Assembly: GCA_036788835.1 (NCBI GenBank)
Contig: DAIQMR010000008.1
Span: 1-64,000, forward strand
Source: JALCSJ01 sp036788835
Lineage (GTDB): Bacteria > Bacillota > Negativicutes > Acidaminococcales > Acidaminococcaceae
Direction: 5' to 3'
Length of the DNA: 64,000 nucleotides
Of this stretch, positions 53,548 to 62,698 are shown piece after piece. A program made the position numbers and the translations under genes. Each line of letters starts with the position of its first letter. The first letter of the stretch is position 1. Under the pieces are notes generated by a model. It ran no database searches and was not told the origin of the DNA. It was given only the letters and a program-made list of their open reading frames with translations.

Positions 53548-54527
53548 ACGAATATGACTTGAAGCGGGGAATTAGTTTTCATAAACGACAGACTAATAGC
53601 CTTCCGTATGTTTTCTTTGTTGCCGGCAAGGTCGCGGACAAATTCTCCGCTGGTATATTTCTTATGAAGATTCGTGATGTTTTCCACAATTTCCAAAGTG
53701 TCCTTAGCTGTTTCCAAGAAACATTGAAGCATATACCCGATGACATCATTGTATTTTTGCGACGTCGTTGTCTGATTAAGCAATTCATAATATCTGTTCT
53801 TATTTTTTACAATAAAGGAACTGGCGTAAAGCAACGGTTTTGTAAGGTAGCTTTTATTACATAAAAATAAAATATTTAATATTCTTCCTGTGCGGCCATT
53901 TCCATCATAGAAAGGATGGATGCATTCAAATTGATAATGGGCCAAAGCAATTTTCAGCAAGGGGTGTAAGGAAAACCGTTCATCGTTATAAATGAATTCC
54001 AGCATGTCCATTAAAAGTCGATTGATGAGTGCTTTTTCATGAGGCGGTGTGTAGAGTATTTTATTGGTCCCGTCCGGATGAAAGGCGGCTATTCTTGTCA
54101 TAGTCGTGGGAAAATCCGGCAAATTACTGCGCAAGCCTAATTCTCCTTTATTTAAAGACGCATTTATGGCTATAATATCACTAATACTAATGAGTTTGTG
54201 CTTGGTAAGCATGTTGCTATAGCCAAGAAACAAACCTTCTTTGTAGAACATTATTTCCTTTACTGCCGGTGTCATATGCTGTAGGGAGATGCCTTTGTAT
54301 AAGTCATCATTGGTGGTTACTATATTTTCCACTGCACTGCTGGATTTTGCCTCCTGTAAAAGAATATTATCAAGGATAATATTCTCATTAGGTAGATGTT
54401 GAATGGCATAATCCAAAACAGAAAGAGCCACTCGCGTGTCTTCGGCCAGACGTAAAAGCTCAGAAGATTCTTCCACGTAGATAGTACTGATTAGGGGCAA
54501 TTGGTTATATGGTATAGTGATGTCCAT
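53523..54527 (-). CDS. Fic family protein (AMP-transferase fold) with inhibitory N-terminal helix motif
   Basis: 334 residues. The Fic motif HPFYDGNGRTGR (about 211-222) is intact, and KSSSAVENI (about 61-69) fits the inhibitory (S/T)xxxE(G/N) helix of class II Fic proteins. Fic enzymes transfer AMP or related groups to proteins. Homologues usually have a C-terminal winged helix; here the end (SPLQVIFVWTYIILS) looks like read-through into foreign sequence at the junction with the HsdR-like remnant. Short TTCGACA repeats lie upstream. Confidence 0.88.
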   Translation of the reverse strand: MDITIPYNQLPLISTIYVEESSELLRLAEDTRVALSVLDYAIQHLPNENIILDNILLQEAKSSSAVENIVTTNDDLYKGISLQHMTPAVKEIMFYKEGLFLGYSNMLTKHKLISISDIIAINASLNKGELGLRSNLPDFPTTMTRIAAFHPDGTNKILYTPPHEKALINRLLMDMLEFIYNDERFSLHPLLKIALAHYQFECIHPFYDGNGRTGRILNILFLCNKSYLTKPLLYASSFIVKNKNRYYELLNQTTTSQKYNDVIGYMLQCFLETAKDTLEIVENITNLHKKYTSGEFVRDLAGNKENIRKAISLSFMKTNSPLQVIFVWTYIILS

Positions 54528-54589
54528 TATTTTTTTCTCCTATCTATTGCTATTTACAATAAATATAACACAACTGTCTTGCTTATTTA

Positions 54590-54638
54590 ATGTCGAATTT
54601 TTTAAAATATTTCGACATGTCTTGGTTATGTGTCGAAA
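54590..54638. promoter_or_regulatory. Three TTCGACA boxes upstream of fic
   Basis: ATGTCGAA (54590-54597) and TTCGACAT (54611-54618) form an 8-bp inverted repeat; a third, GTGTCGAAAT, starts at 54630. They lie between the polC terminator and fic, as an operator might. Confidence 0.4.
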
Positions 54639-54643
54639 TCAGT

Positions 54644-54675
54644 AAAAAGTCCCCCGCTTAACAAAGCGAGGGACT
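54644..54675 (-). terminator. Terminator after polC
   Basis: AGTCCCTCGCTT pairs with AAGCGGGGGACT and is followed by TTTTT on the minus strand. Confidence 0.85.
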
Positions 54676-54690
54676 AAATAATTACGTTAG

Positions 54691-57600
54691 TTAAAACAAT
54701 TCTATTTGATCCGTAGCCGGCATTCCTTCCAAGGCTCCTACTTCTGCCAGAGAATCCAAGGCTGCCGTGCTGATTTTAGAGCGGTTTTTCAAATCTTCAC
54801 GAGAGATGAAGGGGCCATGTTTTCTGGCCTCGCCCAGTCCTTCTGCCGCAACCCCACCCATGCCGGATATTGCGCCCAGAGGTACTCTGATGCCTTTTTC
54901 CGTTACCTGGAATTTATGGGGATCTGATTTATACACATCTATATCTTCGAAGGCAAAACCCCGTTCCAGCATTTCCACGGCTAATTCCAAATATGTAACA
55001 GTATCTTTGTCATTAACTGTGGCCTTGGTTCCCTGAGCATAGACATTTTTAATAAATTTTTTCATGAAGTCTTCCCCTTGACGAACTAAGGTATAGTCGA
55101 ATTTAGGTGCTCTTACGGTAAAGTAAGCCGCATAAAATTCTTTAGGGTGATGAACTTTACAATAGGCAATTCTGTAGGCGGAAATAACATAGGCTACAGC
55201 ATGAGCTTTCGGGAATAGGTATTGTACAGTGCGGCAGCTTTTTACATAGAAGTCAGGCACCTGGGCTTTTTCCAGGGCTCCTGCCTGTTCCGGGGTAAAG
55301 CCTTTTTTCGCGGCTTTGCCTTTCCGGCACCATTCCATAATTTTAAAGGCCATGCTGGGTTCTACCCCACGCTTAATCAAAGAAATCATAATATCATCAC
55401 GGGTGGAAATCGTATCCTCAGTAGGTCTGCCTTCTTTAATCAAATCCTGCGCATTGTTCAGCCACACATCGGTACCATGGGAGTAACCGGAAATTCTCAG
55501 CAAATCGCTGAAGTTTTTCGGCTTAACATCAGAAATCATCTGACGAACAAATTTCGTGCCGCACTCGGGAACCCCATAGGTACCCACTTCACTGCCAATC
55601 TCTTCCGGCGTCACGTGGAGAGACTTGGTGCTCAAAAACAATTCCATTGTTTCCGGGTCGCCAATAGGAATAGATTTACAGTAACCATCCTGCCCCATTA
55701 ATGTGTCCAGCATTTTAATAACCGTAGGATCATCATGACCCAGAATATCCAGCTTAACAATACGTTCGTCTATGGAATGAAAGTCAAAATGGGTGGTCAT
55801 AGTGCCGCTGTTCTCGTCATCGGCAGGGTATTGAATAGGGGTAATATACTGAATATCCAAATCTCGTGGAATAACTACTATACCGCCCGGATGCTGGCCT
55901 GTAGTACGTTTCACATCTACCAGGGCGGGAATCAACCCCTCCACATAGGCATTGCGTACTGTAATATTTTTGCTTTCGAAATATTTCTTCACATAACCAT
56001 AGGCCGTCTTATCAGCAATAGTGCCCAGTGTGCCGGCCCGGCAGACATTGTCCCTGCCAAACAACTCCTCTGTATATTTATGAGCTTTCGCCTGATATTC
56101 TCCGGAGAAATTCAAATCAATATCAGGAACCTTATCTCCGTGGAATCCCAAGAAAACTGCGAAAGGAATATTATGTCCATCTCTGTCCATAGGTGTGCCG
56201 CATTCCGGACAGTTCTTGGGCGGCAAATCAAAACCTGACCCTACGCTGCCATCGGTAATGAATTCCGTATGATAGCAATGAGGGCAGCGATAATGAGGCT
56301 CCAAAGGATTTACTTCTGTAATATTCAGCATGGTTGCTACGAAAGAAGAACCTACGGAACCTCTTGATCCAACCATATAACCGTCTTCGTTAGACTTCTT
56401 GACCAATAAGTGAGCAATGTAATACAAAACAGCAAAACCATTGCCAATAATGGCATCCAGTTCCTGTTTCAATCGTGCTTCTACCTTTGCATTAAGGTTC
56501 GGCCCATATAATTCGTGAGCTTTAGCGTAGGTAAGATTTTTAACTTTTTCTTCGGCCCCGGGAATTACCGGCGAATAAAGCTGGTCTCTATCCGGAACCG
56601 GCTTGAAGCTTTCTATTTGTTCATTGATTTTATTAGTATTAGTAACAACAACCTCGAAAGCTCTGTCCTTTCCCAAGTACTGAAACTCTCCCAGCATTTC
56701 TTCTGTGGTACGGAAAAAAACCGGCGGCTGTTCTTCATCGGGATAACCATTGCCTACCTGTAGAATGCGTCTGGCTAAAGCATCTTCCGGTTTCAAAAAA
56801 TGCACATCACAGGTAGCCACCGTCAGCTTACCCATTTCATCAGCCAGGGCGAGAATTTTTTTGTTGATGTCCTGCAAATCACTTTCTGTTTTAATATCCG
56901 GATATCTGTCGTCAGTAAATAAATATCTGTTATTGCCCGTAGGCTGAATCTCCAGATAATCATAAAATTTGGCGATTTCCAGTAATTCTTCGTGAGAGGC
57001 TCCGTTCAGGATTCCCTGATACAATTCCCCGGCACTGCAGGCAGAACCCACAATCAGTCCGGCTCTGTACTGTTCCAAAAGAGCCTTGGTCATGCGGGGG
57101 CGCTTTGGCTTCCCCCCAAAATACTGCAAGTGAGAAAGGGAAATCAAACGGTACAAATTCCGCAAACCCTCAACAGTTTTGGCCAAGATTATAATATGAT
57201 AATTCTTTTTCTCCTGACGGCTGTGACAAAGATACCCTTCCACTCCATAGATAAGTTTTATGTCTTTGCCTTTGGTCTCATCATAGGCAAAGGGAAAGGC
57301 CTGGACTACACCATGGTCAGTTAATGCTAAAGCCTTATGGCCCCATTTCAAGGCAGTCTGGACAAGTTCCTTAATAGGAGTGATGCCGTCCATTTTGCTC
57401 ATCTTGGTATGGCAATGAAGCTCCACTCTCTTTTCAGCGGCATTATCCATCCGTTCCTGCTGCTTTTTCAGCATAATACCCTTAATGGTGGTCATGACTA
57501 TTTCATAATTTTCGAATTTATCTGTAGCCACATTTCCCTGGATAACAACCCGGGAACCTATGGGTAATTTTTTACAGAATTTATTGCATTCTTCTAAATT

Positions 57601-58170
57601 TTTCGGCAGATCCTGAGAATTTTTCCCGTCCCCAAAACGCATTTTAGCTGTAATACCATCATTCTCATCTGCTACCATAATGCTGAGCATTACTGAGCCG
57701 GTGCGAAGTTCACGTTCCTTATAGGCGACAATTTTTCCTTCGACTACTACGTTATTTTCCTCTTCTTGAATATCATGTATAGGTCTGGGGGCCTTGGTTA
57801 CTTTTTTCCCGTAGGCCACCCCTTCTCCTTTGGCAGACAAGGTAGTTCCTTTCACTCTATTCAGTGCTTCCAGGTAGGCTTGGCTCTGACACACTTCTGT
57901 AGCTGTCGCTTCATCTGTTACCACAAAATCCGCCTTAACAAGTGAACAAGCAAGGGCAAGCTTTTGCGCTACCCCTGCTAAGGTAATATTATCTTTTTCT
58001 GCTTCCTGTGAAGTAGCGGAAATAGACCAGGTTTTAGCCTCTTCATCAATTTCCACTTCCTCCAGAGTCAGACGCTGCAAAGAAATTTGCTCATCCCTGG
58101 TTAGTTCCAGGTTCTGAGCAAATTCCATGAATTTATATTTTTCAGGTTTGATTTTATATTTTGTGGGCAT
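54691..58170 (-). CDS. polC: DNA polymerase III PolC-type alpha subunit without the exonuclease domain
   Basis: 1159 residues; usual PolC has about 1400-1450. Order: N-terminal domain, OB fold (about 140-232), PHP start with LHCHTKMSKMDG (251-262) and ALTDHG, then YGVEGY (308-313) joined by about ten residues to NYHIIILAK. In ordinary PolC an approximately 170-residue DnaQ-like exonuclease sits at exactly this place. The polymerase part is intact: Zn knuckles CPHC and CPEC, PDIDLNFSGEYQ, KRTTGQHPGGI, FPKAHAVAYV, ending QIELF. It is the replicative polymerase of Firmicutes. Confidence 0.95.
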   Translation of the reverse strand: MPTKYKIKPEKYKFMEFAQNLELTRDEQISLQRLTLEEVEIDEEAKTWSISATSQEAEKDNITLAGVAQKLALACSLVKADFVVTDEATATEVCQSQAYLEALNRVKGTTLSAKGEGVAYGKKVTKAPRPIHDIQEEENNVVVEGKIVAYKERELRTGSVMLSIMVADENDGITAKMRFGDGKNSQDLPKNLEECNKFCKKLPIGSRVVIQGNVATDKFENYEIVMTTIKGIMLKKQQERMDNAAEKRVELHCHTKMSKMDGITPIKELVQTALKWGHKALALTDHGVVQAFPFAYDETKGKDIKLIYGVEGYLCHSRQEKKNYHIIILAKTVEGLRNLYRLISLSHLQYFGGKPKRPRMTKALLEQYRAGLIVGSACSAGELYQGILNGASHEELLEIAKFYDYLEIQPTGNNRYLFTDDRYPDIKTESDLQDINKKILALADEMGKLTVATCDVHFLKPEDALARRILQVGNGYPDEEQPPVFFRTTEEMLGEFQYLGKDRAFEVVVTNTNKINEQIESFKPVPDRDQLYSPVIPGAEEKVKNLTYAKAHELYGPNLNAKVEARLKQELDAIIGNGFAVLYYIAHLLVKKSNEDGYMVGSRGSVGSSFVATMLNITEVNPLEPHYRCPHCYHTEFITDGSVGSGFDLPPKNCPECGTPMDRDGHNIPFAVFLGFHGDKVPDIDLNFSGEYQAKAHKYTEELFGRDNVCRAGTLGTIADKTAYGYVKKYFESKNITVRNAYVEGLIPALVDVKRTTGQHPGGIVVIPRDLDIQYITPIQYPADDENSGTMTTHFDFHSIDERIVKLDILGHDDPTVIKMLDTLMGQDGYCKSIPIGDPETMELFLSTKSLHVTPEEIGSEVGTYGVPECGTKFVRQMISDVKPKNFSDLLRISGYSHGTDVWLNNAQDLIKEGRPTEDTISTRDDIMISLIKRGVEPSMAFKIMEWCRKGKAAKKGFTPEQAGALEKAQVPDFYVKSCRTVQYLFPKAHAVAYVISAYRIAYCKVHHPKEFYAAYFTVRAPKFDYTLVRQGEDFMKKFIKNVYAQGTKATVNDKDTVTYLELAVEMLERGFAFEDIDVYKSDPHKFQVTEKGIRVPLGAISGMGGVAAEGLGEARKHGPFISREDLKNRSKISTAALDSLAEVGALEGMPATDQIELF

Positions 58171-58181
58171 ACTCTACTTCC

Positions 58182-58865
58182 TTATTCTACCTGTTCCAAT
58201 GATACAACTTCATCTTTATCATTTAATCCTGCAATTATTTTATCCAAATCCTTGTCCCGTGTGACTTTAAGGGCCAGCTCCAAAACAATGGTTTTCTGAA
58301 TCGTGTTATTTTTAATGTTCAGAGTACGAACTTTAACTCCTGCATCCTGCAAATAATCCATAATAGTAATCATACTGTTGGGAGTGTTTTTGGCAACAAC
58401 CCTCAATAAATGTCTCGAGACTGCATCGAAAACCACAAAACGTTTCTCAAAATTATGTAATGTAACAAGAGTAATCAGTGTGATAATGGTTGCAATAACA
58501 GCGATAGTTATCATGCCGCTGCCTGTAGCCAGGCCAATAGCTGCCACCATCCATAAGCTGGCCGCCGTGGTCAGGCCCCTGACGCTGAGGCCTTCATGAA
58601 TAATAGTACCGGCACCTAAAAAGCCTATGCCGCTGACTACCTGGGCAGCAATACGTGCTGCATCCCATTCTCTTTTCACATTCCCCAGTCCATAGAGAGA
58701 CACGAGCATAATCAAAGCCGAACCTGTGCAAACCAGAATATGGGTACGCATACCGGCCGGCCTATCGCCTCTGCCCCGTTCGATGCCTATCAGGCCGCCC
58801 AATATAGTTGCAATCAGTAATCTGATTAACATTTCTTCTGTTTGGCCGTCTAGCATTGTCACCAC
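58182..58865 (-). CDS. MgtC/SapB family membrane protein
   Basis: 227 residues. GGLIGIERGRGDRPAGMRTHILVC and GIGFLGAGTI with GLTTAASLW are MgtC hallmarks; four to five helices and a C-terminal ACT-like domain (about 145-225). The family is tied to Mg2+ limitation and membrane ATPase control. It sits between proS and polC, not a standard place. GTG start uncertain by a codon or two. Confidence 0.88.
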   Translation of the reverse strand: MVTMLDGQTEEMLIRLLIATILGGLIGIERGRGDRPAGMRTHILVCTGSALIMLVSLYGLGNVKREWDAARIAAQVVSGIGFLGAGTIIHEGLSVRGLTTAASLWMVAAIGLATGSGMITIAVIATIITLITLVTLHNFEKRFVVFDAVSRHLLRVVAKNTPNSMITIMDYLQDAGVKVRTLNIKNNTIQKTIVLELALKVTRDKDLDKIIAGLNDKDEVVSLEQVE

Positions 58866-58877
58866 ACTCCCTCTGAA

Positions 58878-60590
58878 TTATTTTTCTTTGCCCAGGGCAT
58901 CCTTGATGGCGCTCACATAATCTCCGCTCACGTCAATCATAGTCAGTTCGCCTGTCTGTCTGTTTTTTACTTCTATTTTCCCTTGTGCCAATGTTTTGGG
59001 CCCTACCACTACTCTCATGGGGTAGCCTATTAAATCAGCATCTTTAAACTTCACTCCGGCTCTTTCGTCCCGGTCGTCAATAATCACTTCCACGCCGCTA
59101 TCGCATAAAGCCTTGTATATTTCTTCCGCTTTGGTATTGCTTGCTTCATCCTTGGTATTAACGGGAATAACTATAACTTCATAGGGAGCAATAGCCACCG
59201 GCCAAATGATGCCGTCTTTATCATTGTTTTGCTCAATAGCAGCAGCTAAAGTCCTGCTAATGCCAATGCCGTAACAGCCCATAACCATAGGCTGTTCCTT
59301 GCCGTTGGCATCCAAATAAGTAGCTTTCAAAGGCTCACTGTATTTGGTGAACAGCTTGAACACTTGGCCTACTTCAATCCCTCTGGCTTCTTGGAGCTTC
59401 CCGCCACAGTGAGGACAGGGGTCTCCTTCTTTAGCCATACGAATATCCGCTACGATAGTAGGCTCGAAATCACGATGAGGGTTAACATTAATAAAGTGCG
59501 TATCAACTTTATTGGCACCACAGCAGAAATTGTGCATGTTCATAACAGTGGAATCCACAATGATAATAACCTTCTTATTATCCATGCCTACGGGGCCCAT
59601 AAACCCGCCTACAGTCCCTGCTGCTTCCAGCATTTCCGGAGAAGCCATGGTTACTTCTCTAACTCCTGCAGCATTAATAACCTTGATTTCATTAACCTCA
59701 TGGTCTCCCCGGACAAAACAAAGAATCATACCTTTTTCCGAGGCATAAGCAACTGCTTTCACGCTCTTTTCAATAGGTGCATGGAGAAATTCATTAACAG
59801 CCGCAATAGTTTTGCAGTTTGGAGTATTTATTGCTTCTTTAGCTTTCAATTCTTCGGCAGGTGCTTCCAGCGGTGCCATTTCTGCTTTTTCCACATTAGC
59901 CGCATAGTCGCACTTGTCGCAGTAAACAATAGCTGCTTCCCCACTGTCGGCAATAGCCATGAACTCATGTGAACCAGTACCGCCGATGGCTCCGCTGTCT
60001 GCTTCCACAGGACGGAATTTCAGTCCGCAGCGGGTAAAGATACGTGTATAGGCATCATACATACTCTTGTAGGAAACATCCAGCCCGGCGTTATCCAAAT
60101 CAAAAGAGTAAGCATCCTTCATAATAAATTCTCTGCCACGCATTAAACCAAAACGAGGACGTCTTTCGTCCCTGAACTTACTTTGAATCTGATAAAGATT
60201 CAAAGGCAGCTGACGATAGCCTCTCACATCGGGGCGGACAAGAGTAGTGACCAGTTCTTCGTGAGTTGGGCCAAGACAGAAATTTCTGCTGTGACGGTCT
60301 TTAAGTCTGAACATCTCATCCCCATACACAGACCACCGGCCGCTTTCTTCCCAAATCTCCGCAGGTTGAATAATCGGCATCATAATTTCTTGAGCCCCTG
60401 CTTTATCCATCTCTTCTCTAACAATATTTTCGATTTTCTTTAAACAACGCCAAGCCAAAGGCAAATAGCTATACATACCTCCGGCACTTTTTCTGATAAA
60501 CCCGGCTCTCAGCATTAATTTATGACTGATAACTTCTGCCTCCGCAGGAACTTCCCTCAGGGTCGGTGCATATAATTTGGAAACGCGCAT
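58878..60590 (-). CDS. proS: Prolyl-tRNA synthetase, bacterial type
   Basis: 570 residues from ATG at 60590. Class II motifs: LMLRAGFIRKSAGGMYSYLPL, RDERRPRFGLMRGREFIMKD; the Ybak-like editing insert lies between (about 230-390), and the anticodon domain at the end. Charges tRNA-Pro and edits Ala. Starts 3 bp after ispG stop in the cdsA-dxr-rseP-proS-polC order. Confidence 0.96.
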   Translation of the reverse strand: MRVSKLYAPTLREVPAEAEVISHKLMLRAGFIRKSAGGMYSYLPLAWRCLKKIENIVREEMDKAGAQEIMMPIIQPAEIWEESGRWSVYGDEMFRLKDRHSRNFCLGPTHEELVTTLVRPDVRGYRQLPLNLYQIQSKFRDERRPRFGLMRGREFIMKDAYSFDLDNAGLDVSYKSMYDAYTRIFTRCGLKFRPVEADSGAIGGTGSHEFMAIADSGEAAIVYCDKCDYAANVEKAEMAPLEAPAEELKAKEAINTPNCKTIAAVNEFLHAPIEKSVKAVAYASEKGMILCFVRGDHEVNEIKVINAAGVREVTMASPEMLEAAGTVGGFMGPVGMDNKKVIIIVDSTVMNMHNFCCGANKVDTHFINVNPHRDFEPTIVADIRMAKEGDPCPHCGGKLQEARGIEVGQVFKLFTKYSEPLKATYLDANGKEQPMVMGCYGIGISRTLAAAIEQNNDKDGIIWPVAIAPYEVIVIPVNTKDEASNTKAEEIYKALCDSGVEVIIDDRDERAGVKFKDADLIGYPMRVVVGPKTLAQGKIEVKNRQTGELTMIDVSGDYVSAIKDALGKEK

Positions 60591-60592
60591 TG

Positions 60593-61660
60593 TCAATTCT
60601 TCCTTTCGTTTAATATTTTCTGTATTTCTATAAACAACTCGTCAATCAATTTATCTTCCGGTACTTTTCTCAATATTTCCCCTTTTCGGAAGATTAATCC
60701 TTCACCTTTGCCACCTGCTAAACCTACGTCTGCTTCCCTGGCTTCGCCGGGTCCGTTTACCACACAGCCCATAACAGCTACGGTAATAGGGTCCTTAATG
60801 TGGGCCAGGCGTTTTTCCACTTCCAGGGCTAATTTCTCCAAATGAATAGAAGTACGTCCGCAAGTGGGACAGGAAATCAAGGTCGGTCCATATTCCCGTA
60901 AATCCAAAGACTTTAAAATCTGGTACGCAACTTTTATTTCGTTGGCCGGATTCCCTGTCAGACTGACTCTAATGGTATCACCAATGCCTTCTGCCAAAAG
61001 TGTGCCTATGCCTACGGCAGATTTAATAATTCCGGAATTTACTGTTCCTGCTTCCGTAATCCCCAAGTGCAGCGGATAGTCGCATTGGCCGGCCAATAGC
61101 CTGTAGGCAGCCACTGTTAGTGGCACATCATGAGCCTTTAAGGAGACCTTTATGTTTTTATAATCCAGTTCTTCCAGAATATGGATATGGCGCCAGGCCG
61201 CTTCCACCATGGCTTCTGCTGTAGGATGACCGTATTTCTCCAGTAAATCTTTAGGCAGGCTTCCTGCATTGACCCCAATGCGGATAGGTATTTCCCTGGC
61301 TTTAGCAGCTTTTACTACTGCTTCCACTCGTTCCCGTCCCCCGATATTACCCGGATTCAGCCTCAGTCCGTCCACCCCTGCTTCCAAAGCAGCCAAGGCC
61401 AATCTGTAATCAAAATGAATGTCCGCAATAATAGGGATATGAATGGCCTTTTTAATTTCACCAATAGCTTCGGCAGCCTCCATAGTGGGAATAGCACAGC
61501 GAATCACTTCGCAGCCCAGTTCCGTTAATTCATTGATTTGTTTAACTGTGCTGACCACATCTTCGGTTTTTGTGTTGGTCATAGATTGGACAACAATAGG
61601 ATTGTTCCCTCCGATTTTCACATCGCCGATTTGCAGTACTCTAGTATCTCTGCGTTTCAT
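60593..61660 (-). CDS. ispG: 4-hydroxy-3-methylbut-2-enyl diphosphate synthase (flavodoxin)
   Basis: 355 residues. TIM-barrel start with QSMTNTKTEDV and the [4Fe-4S] cysteines in SCPTCGRTSIHLE and VMGCVVNGPGEA. Penultimate step of the MEP pathway. Lies between rseP and proS. Confidence 0.96.
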   Translation of the reverse strand: MKRRDTRVLQIGDVKIGGNNPIVVQSMTNTKTEDVVSTVKQINELTELGCEVIRCAIPTMEAAEAIGEIKKAIHIPIIADIHFDYRLALAALEAGVDGLRLNPGNIGGRERVEAVVKAAKAREIPIRIGVNAGSLPKDLLEKYGHPTAEAMVEAAWRHIHILEELDYKNIKVSLKAHDVPLTVAAYRLLAGQCDYPLHLGITEAGTVNSGIIKSAVGIGTLLAEGIGDTIRVSLTGNPANEIKVAYQILKSLDLREYGPTLISCPTCGRTSIHLEKLALEVEKRLAHIKDPITVAVMGCVVNGPGEAREADVGLAGGKGEGLIFRKGEILRKVPEDKLIDELFIEIQKILNERKN

Positions 61661-61669
61661 AGGTTCCTC

Positions 61670-62686
61670 CTAACGAGTAAGATCCTTGATTGTGGAAAAG
61701 ATGGTAATGGCTATAATAATAGCAATCCCCACCATCTGGATTTTTTCCAAATATTTCCCCGGCAAAGGCTTTCCTCTAATGCCTTCTACCAGCAACACTA
61801 CGAATTGCCCTCCGTCTAAAGCAGGAATGGGCAACAGGTTAATAATAGCCAAATTAATGCTAAGAAAAGCAATGAAATTCAGCAGTGGCAGAACACCTTG
61901 TGAAGCCACGTCTCCGGCCATTTGCGCCACCCCGATGGGGCCGGAAACATCAGCAGACATTTTTCCGGTGAAAATTTTAACTAAGCCGTTAATCATGGCC
62001 GTAATAATACGTCCCTCATATATAACAGCAGTTTTCGCCGCATCACTAAGTCCCAAAGGTTTTTTCGTGAACTCAGGAGAAATACCTACCATGAAACGCT
62101 GAGCTTCTTTATTGAAAATAGGCTTAATAGTATAATCACGCACAGAACCTGCTCTGTCAACAGTAAAAACCGCTGCCTTCTCCCCATTGGTTCGAAGATT
62201 GGCAATTAAGTCATTCCACTGAACAAGCTCTTTGCCATTAATGGCCATTATCTTGTCACCTGGCATAACGCCGGCCACCGCTGCCGGTTCTGAGGGGATA
62301 ACCGAACCAACTATAGGTTTATTAACCGGCACATCAATACCGCTGAAAAAGAAAATGCAAAAGAACAAAATCACAGGTAAAATAAAATTCATTATAGAGC
62401 CGGCTAAAATAACCAGCATACGAGCCGGGAGCGACTTGGAAGAAAACCCGTTAGGCACCGGAGCTTCATCCGGTTCCATACCGGCAATCTTATTATAGCC
62501 TCCCAATGGAACAAGCCGTAAGGAATACAAAGTACCATTAGACTTGCTCTTGTACAAAGTAGGGCCAAAGCCAATGGCGAATTCGTCTACCTGCATACCT
62601 GTAAATTTTGCTGTCATAAAATGTCCCATTTCATGGACAGTAATTAAAACGCCAAAAACCAGAATTGCTGCTAATAATGTTAACAA
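61670..62686 (-). CDS. rseP: Site-2 RIP metalloprotease RseP
   Basis: 338 residues, inner membrane. HEMGH in TVHEMGHFMTAKFTG binds zinc; one PDZ domain (about 115-200, with GVMPGDKIMAINGKELV) and the later LLPIPALDGGQF complete the site. Cleaves membrane-embedded anti-sigma factors and remnant signal peptides. TTG start after GGAGG. Confidence 0.94.
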   Translation of the reverse strand: MLTLLAAILVFGVLITVHEMGHFMTAKFTGMQVDEFAIGFGPTLYKSKSNGTLYSLRLVPLGGYNKIAGMEPDEAPVPNGFSSKSLPARMLVILAGSIMNFILPVILFFCIFFFSGIDVPVNKPIVGSVIPSEPAAVAGVMPGDKIMAINGKELVQWNDLIANLRTNGEKAAVFTVDRAGSVRDYTIKPIFNKEAQRFMVGISPEFTKKPLGLSDAAKTAVIYEGRIITAMINGLVKIFTGKMSADVSGPIGVAQMAGDVASQGVLPLLNFIAFLSINLAIINLLPIPALDGGQFVVLLVEGIRGKPLPGKYLEKIQMVGIAIIIAITIFSTIKDLTR

Positions 62687-62698
62687 AATAATCCTCCA

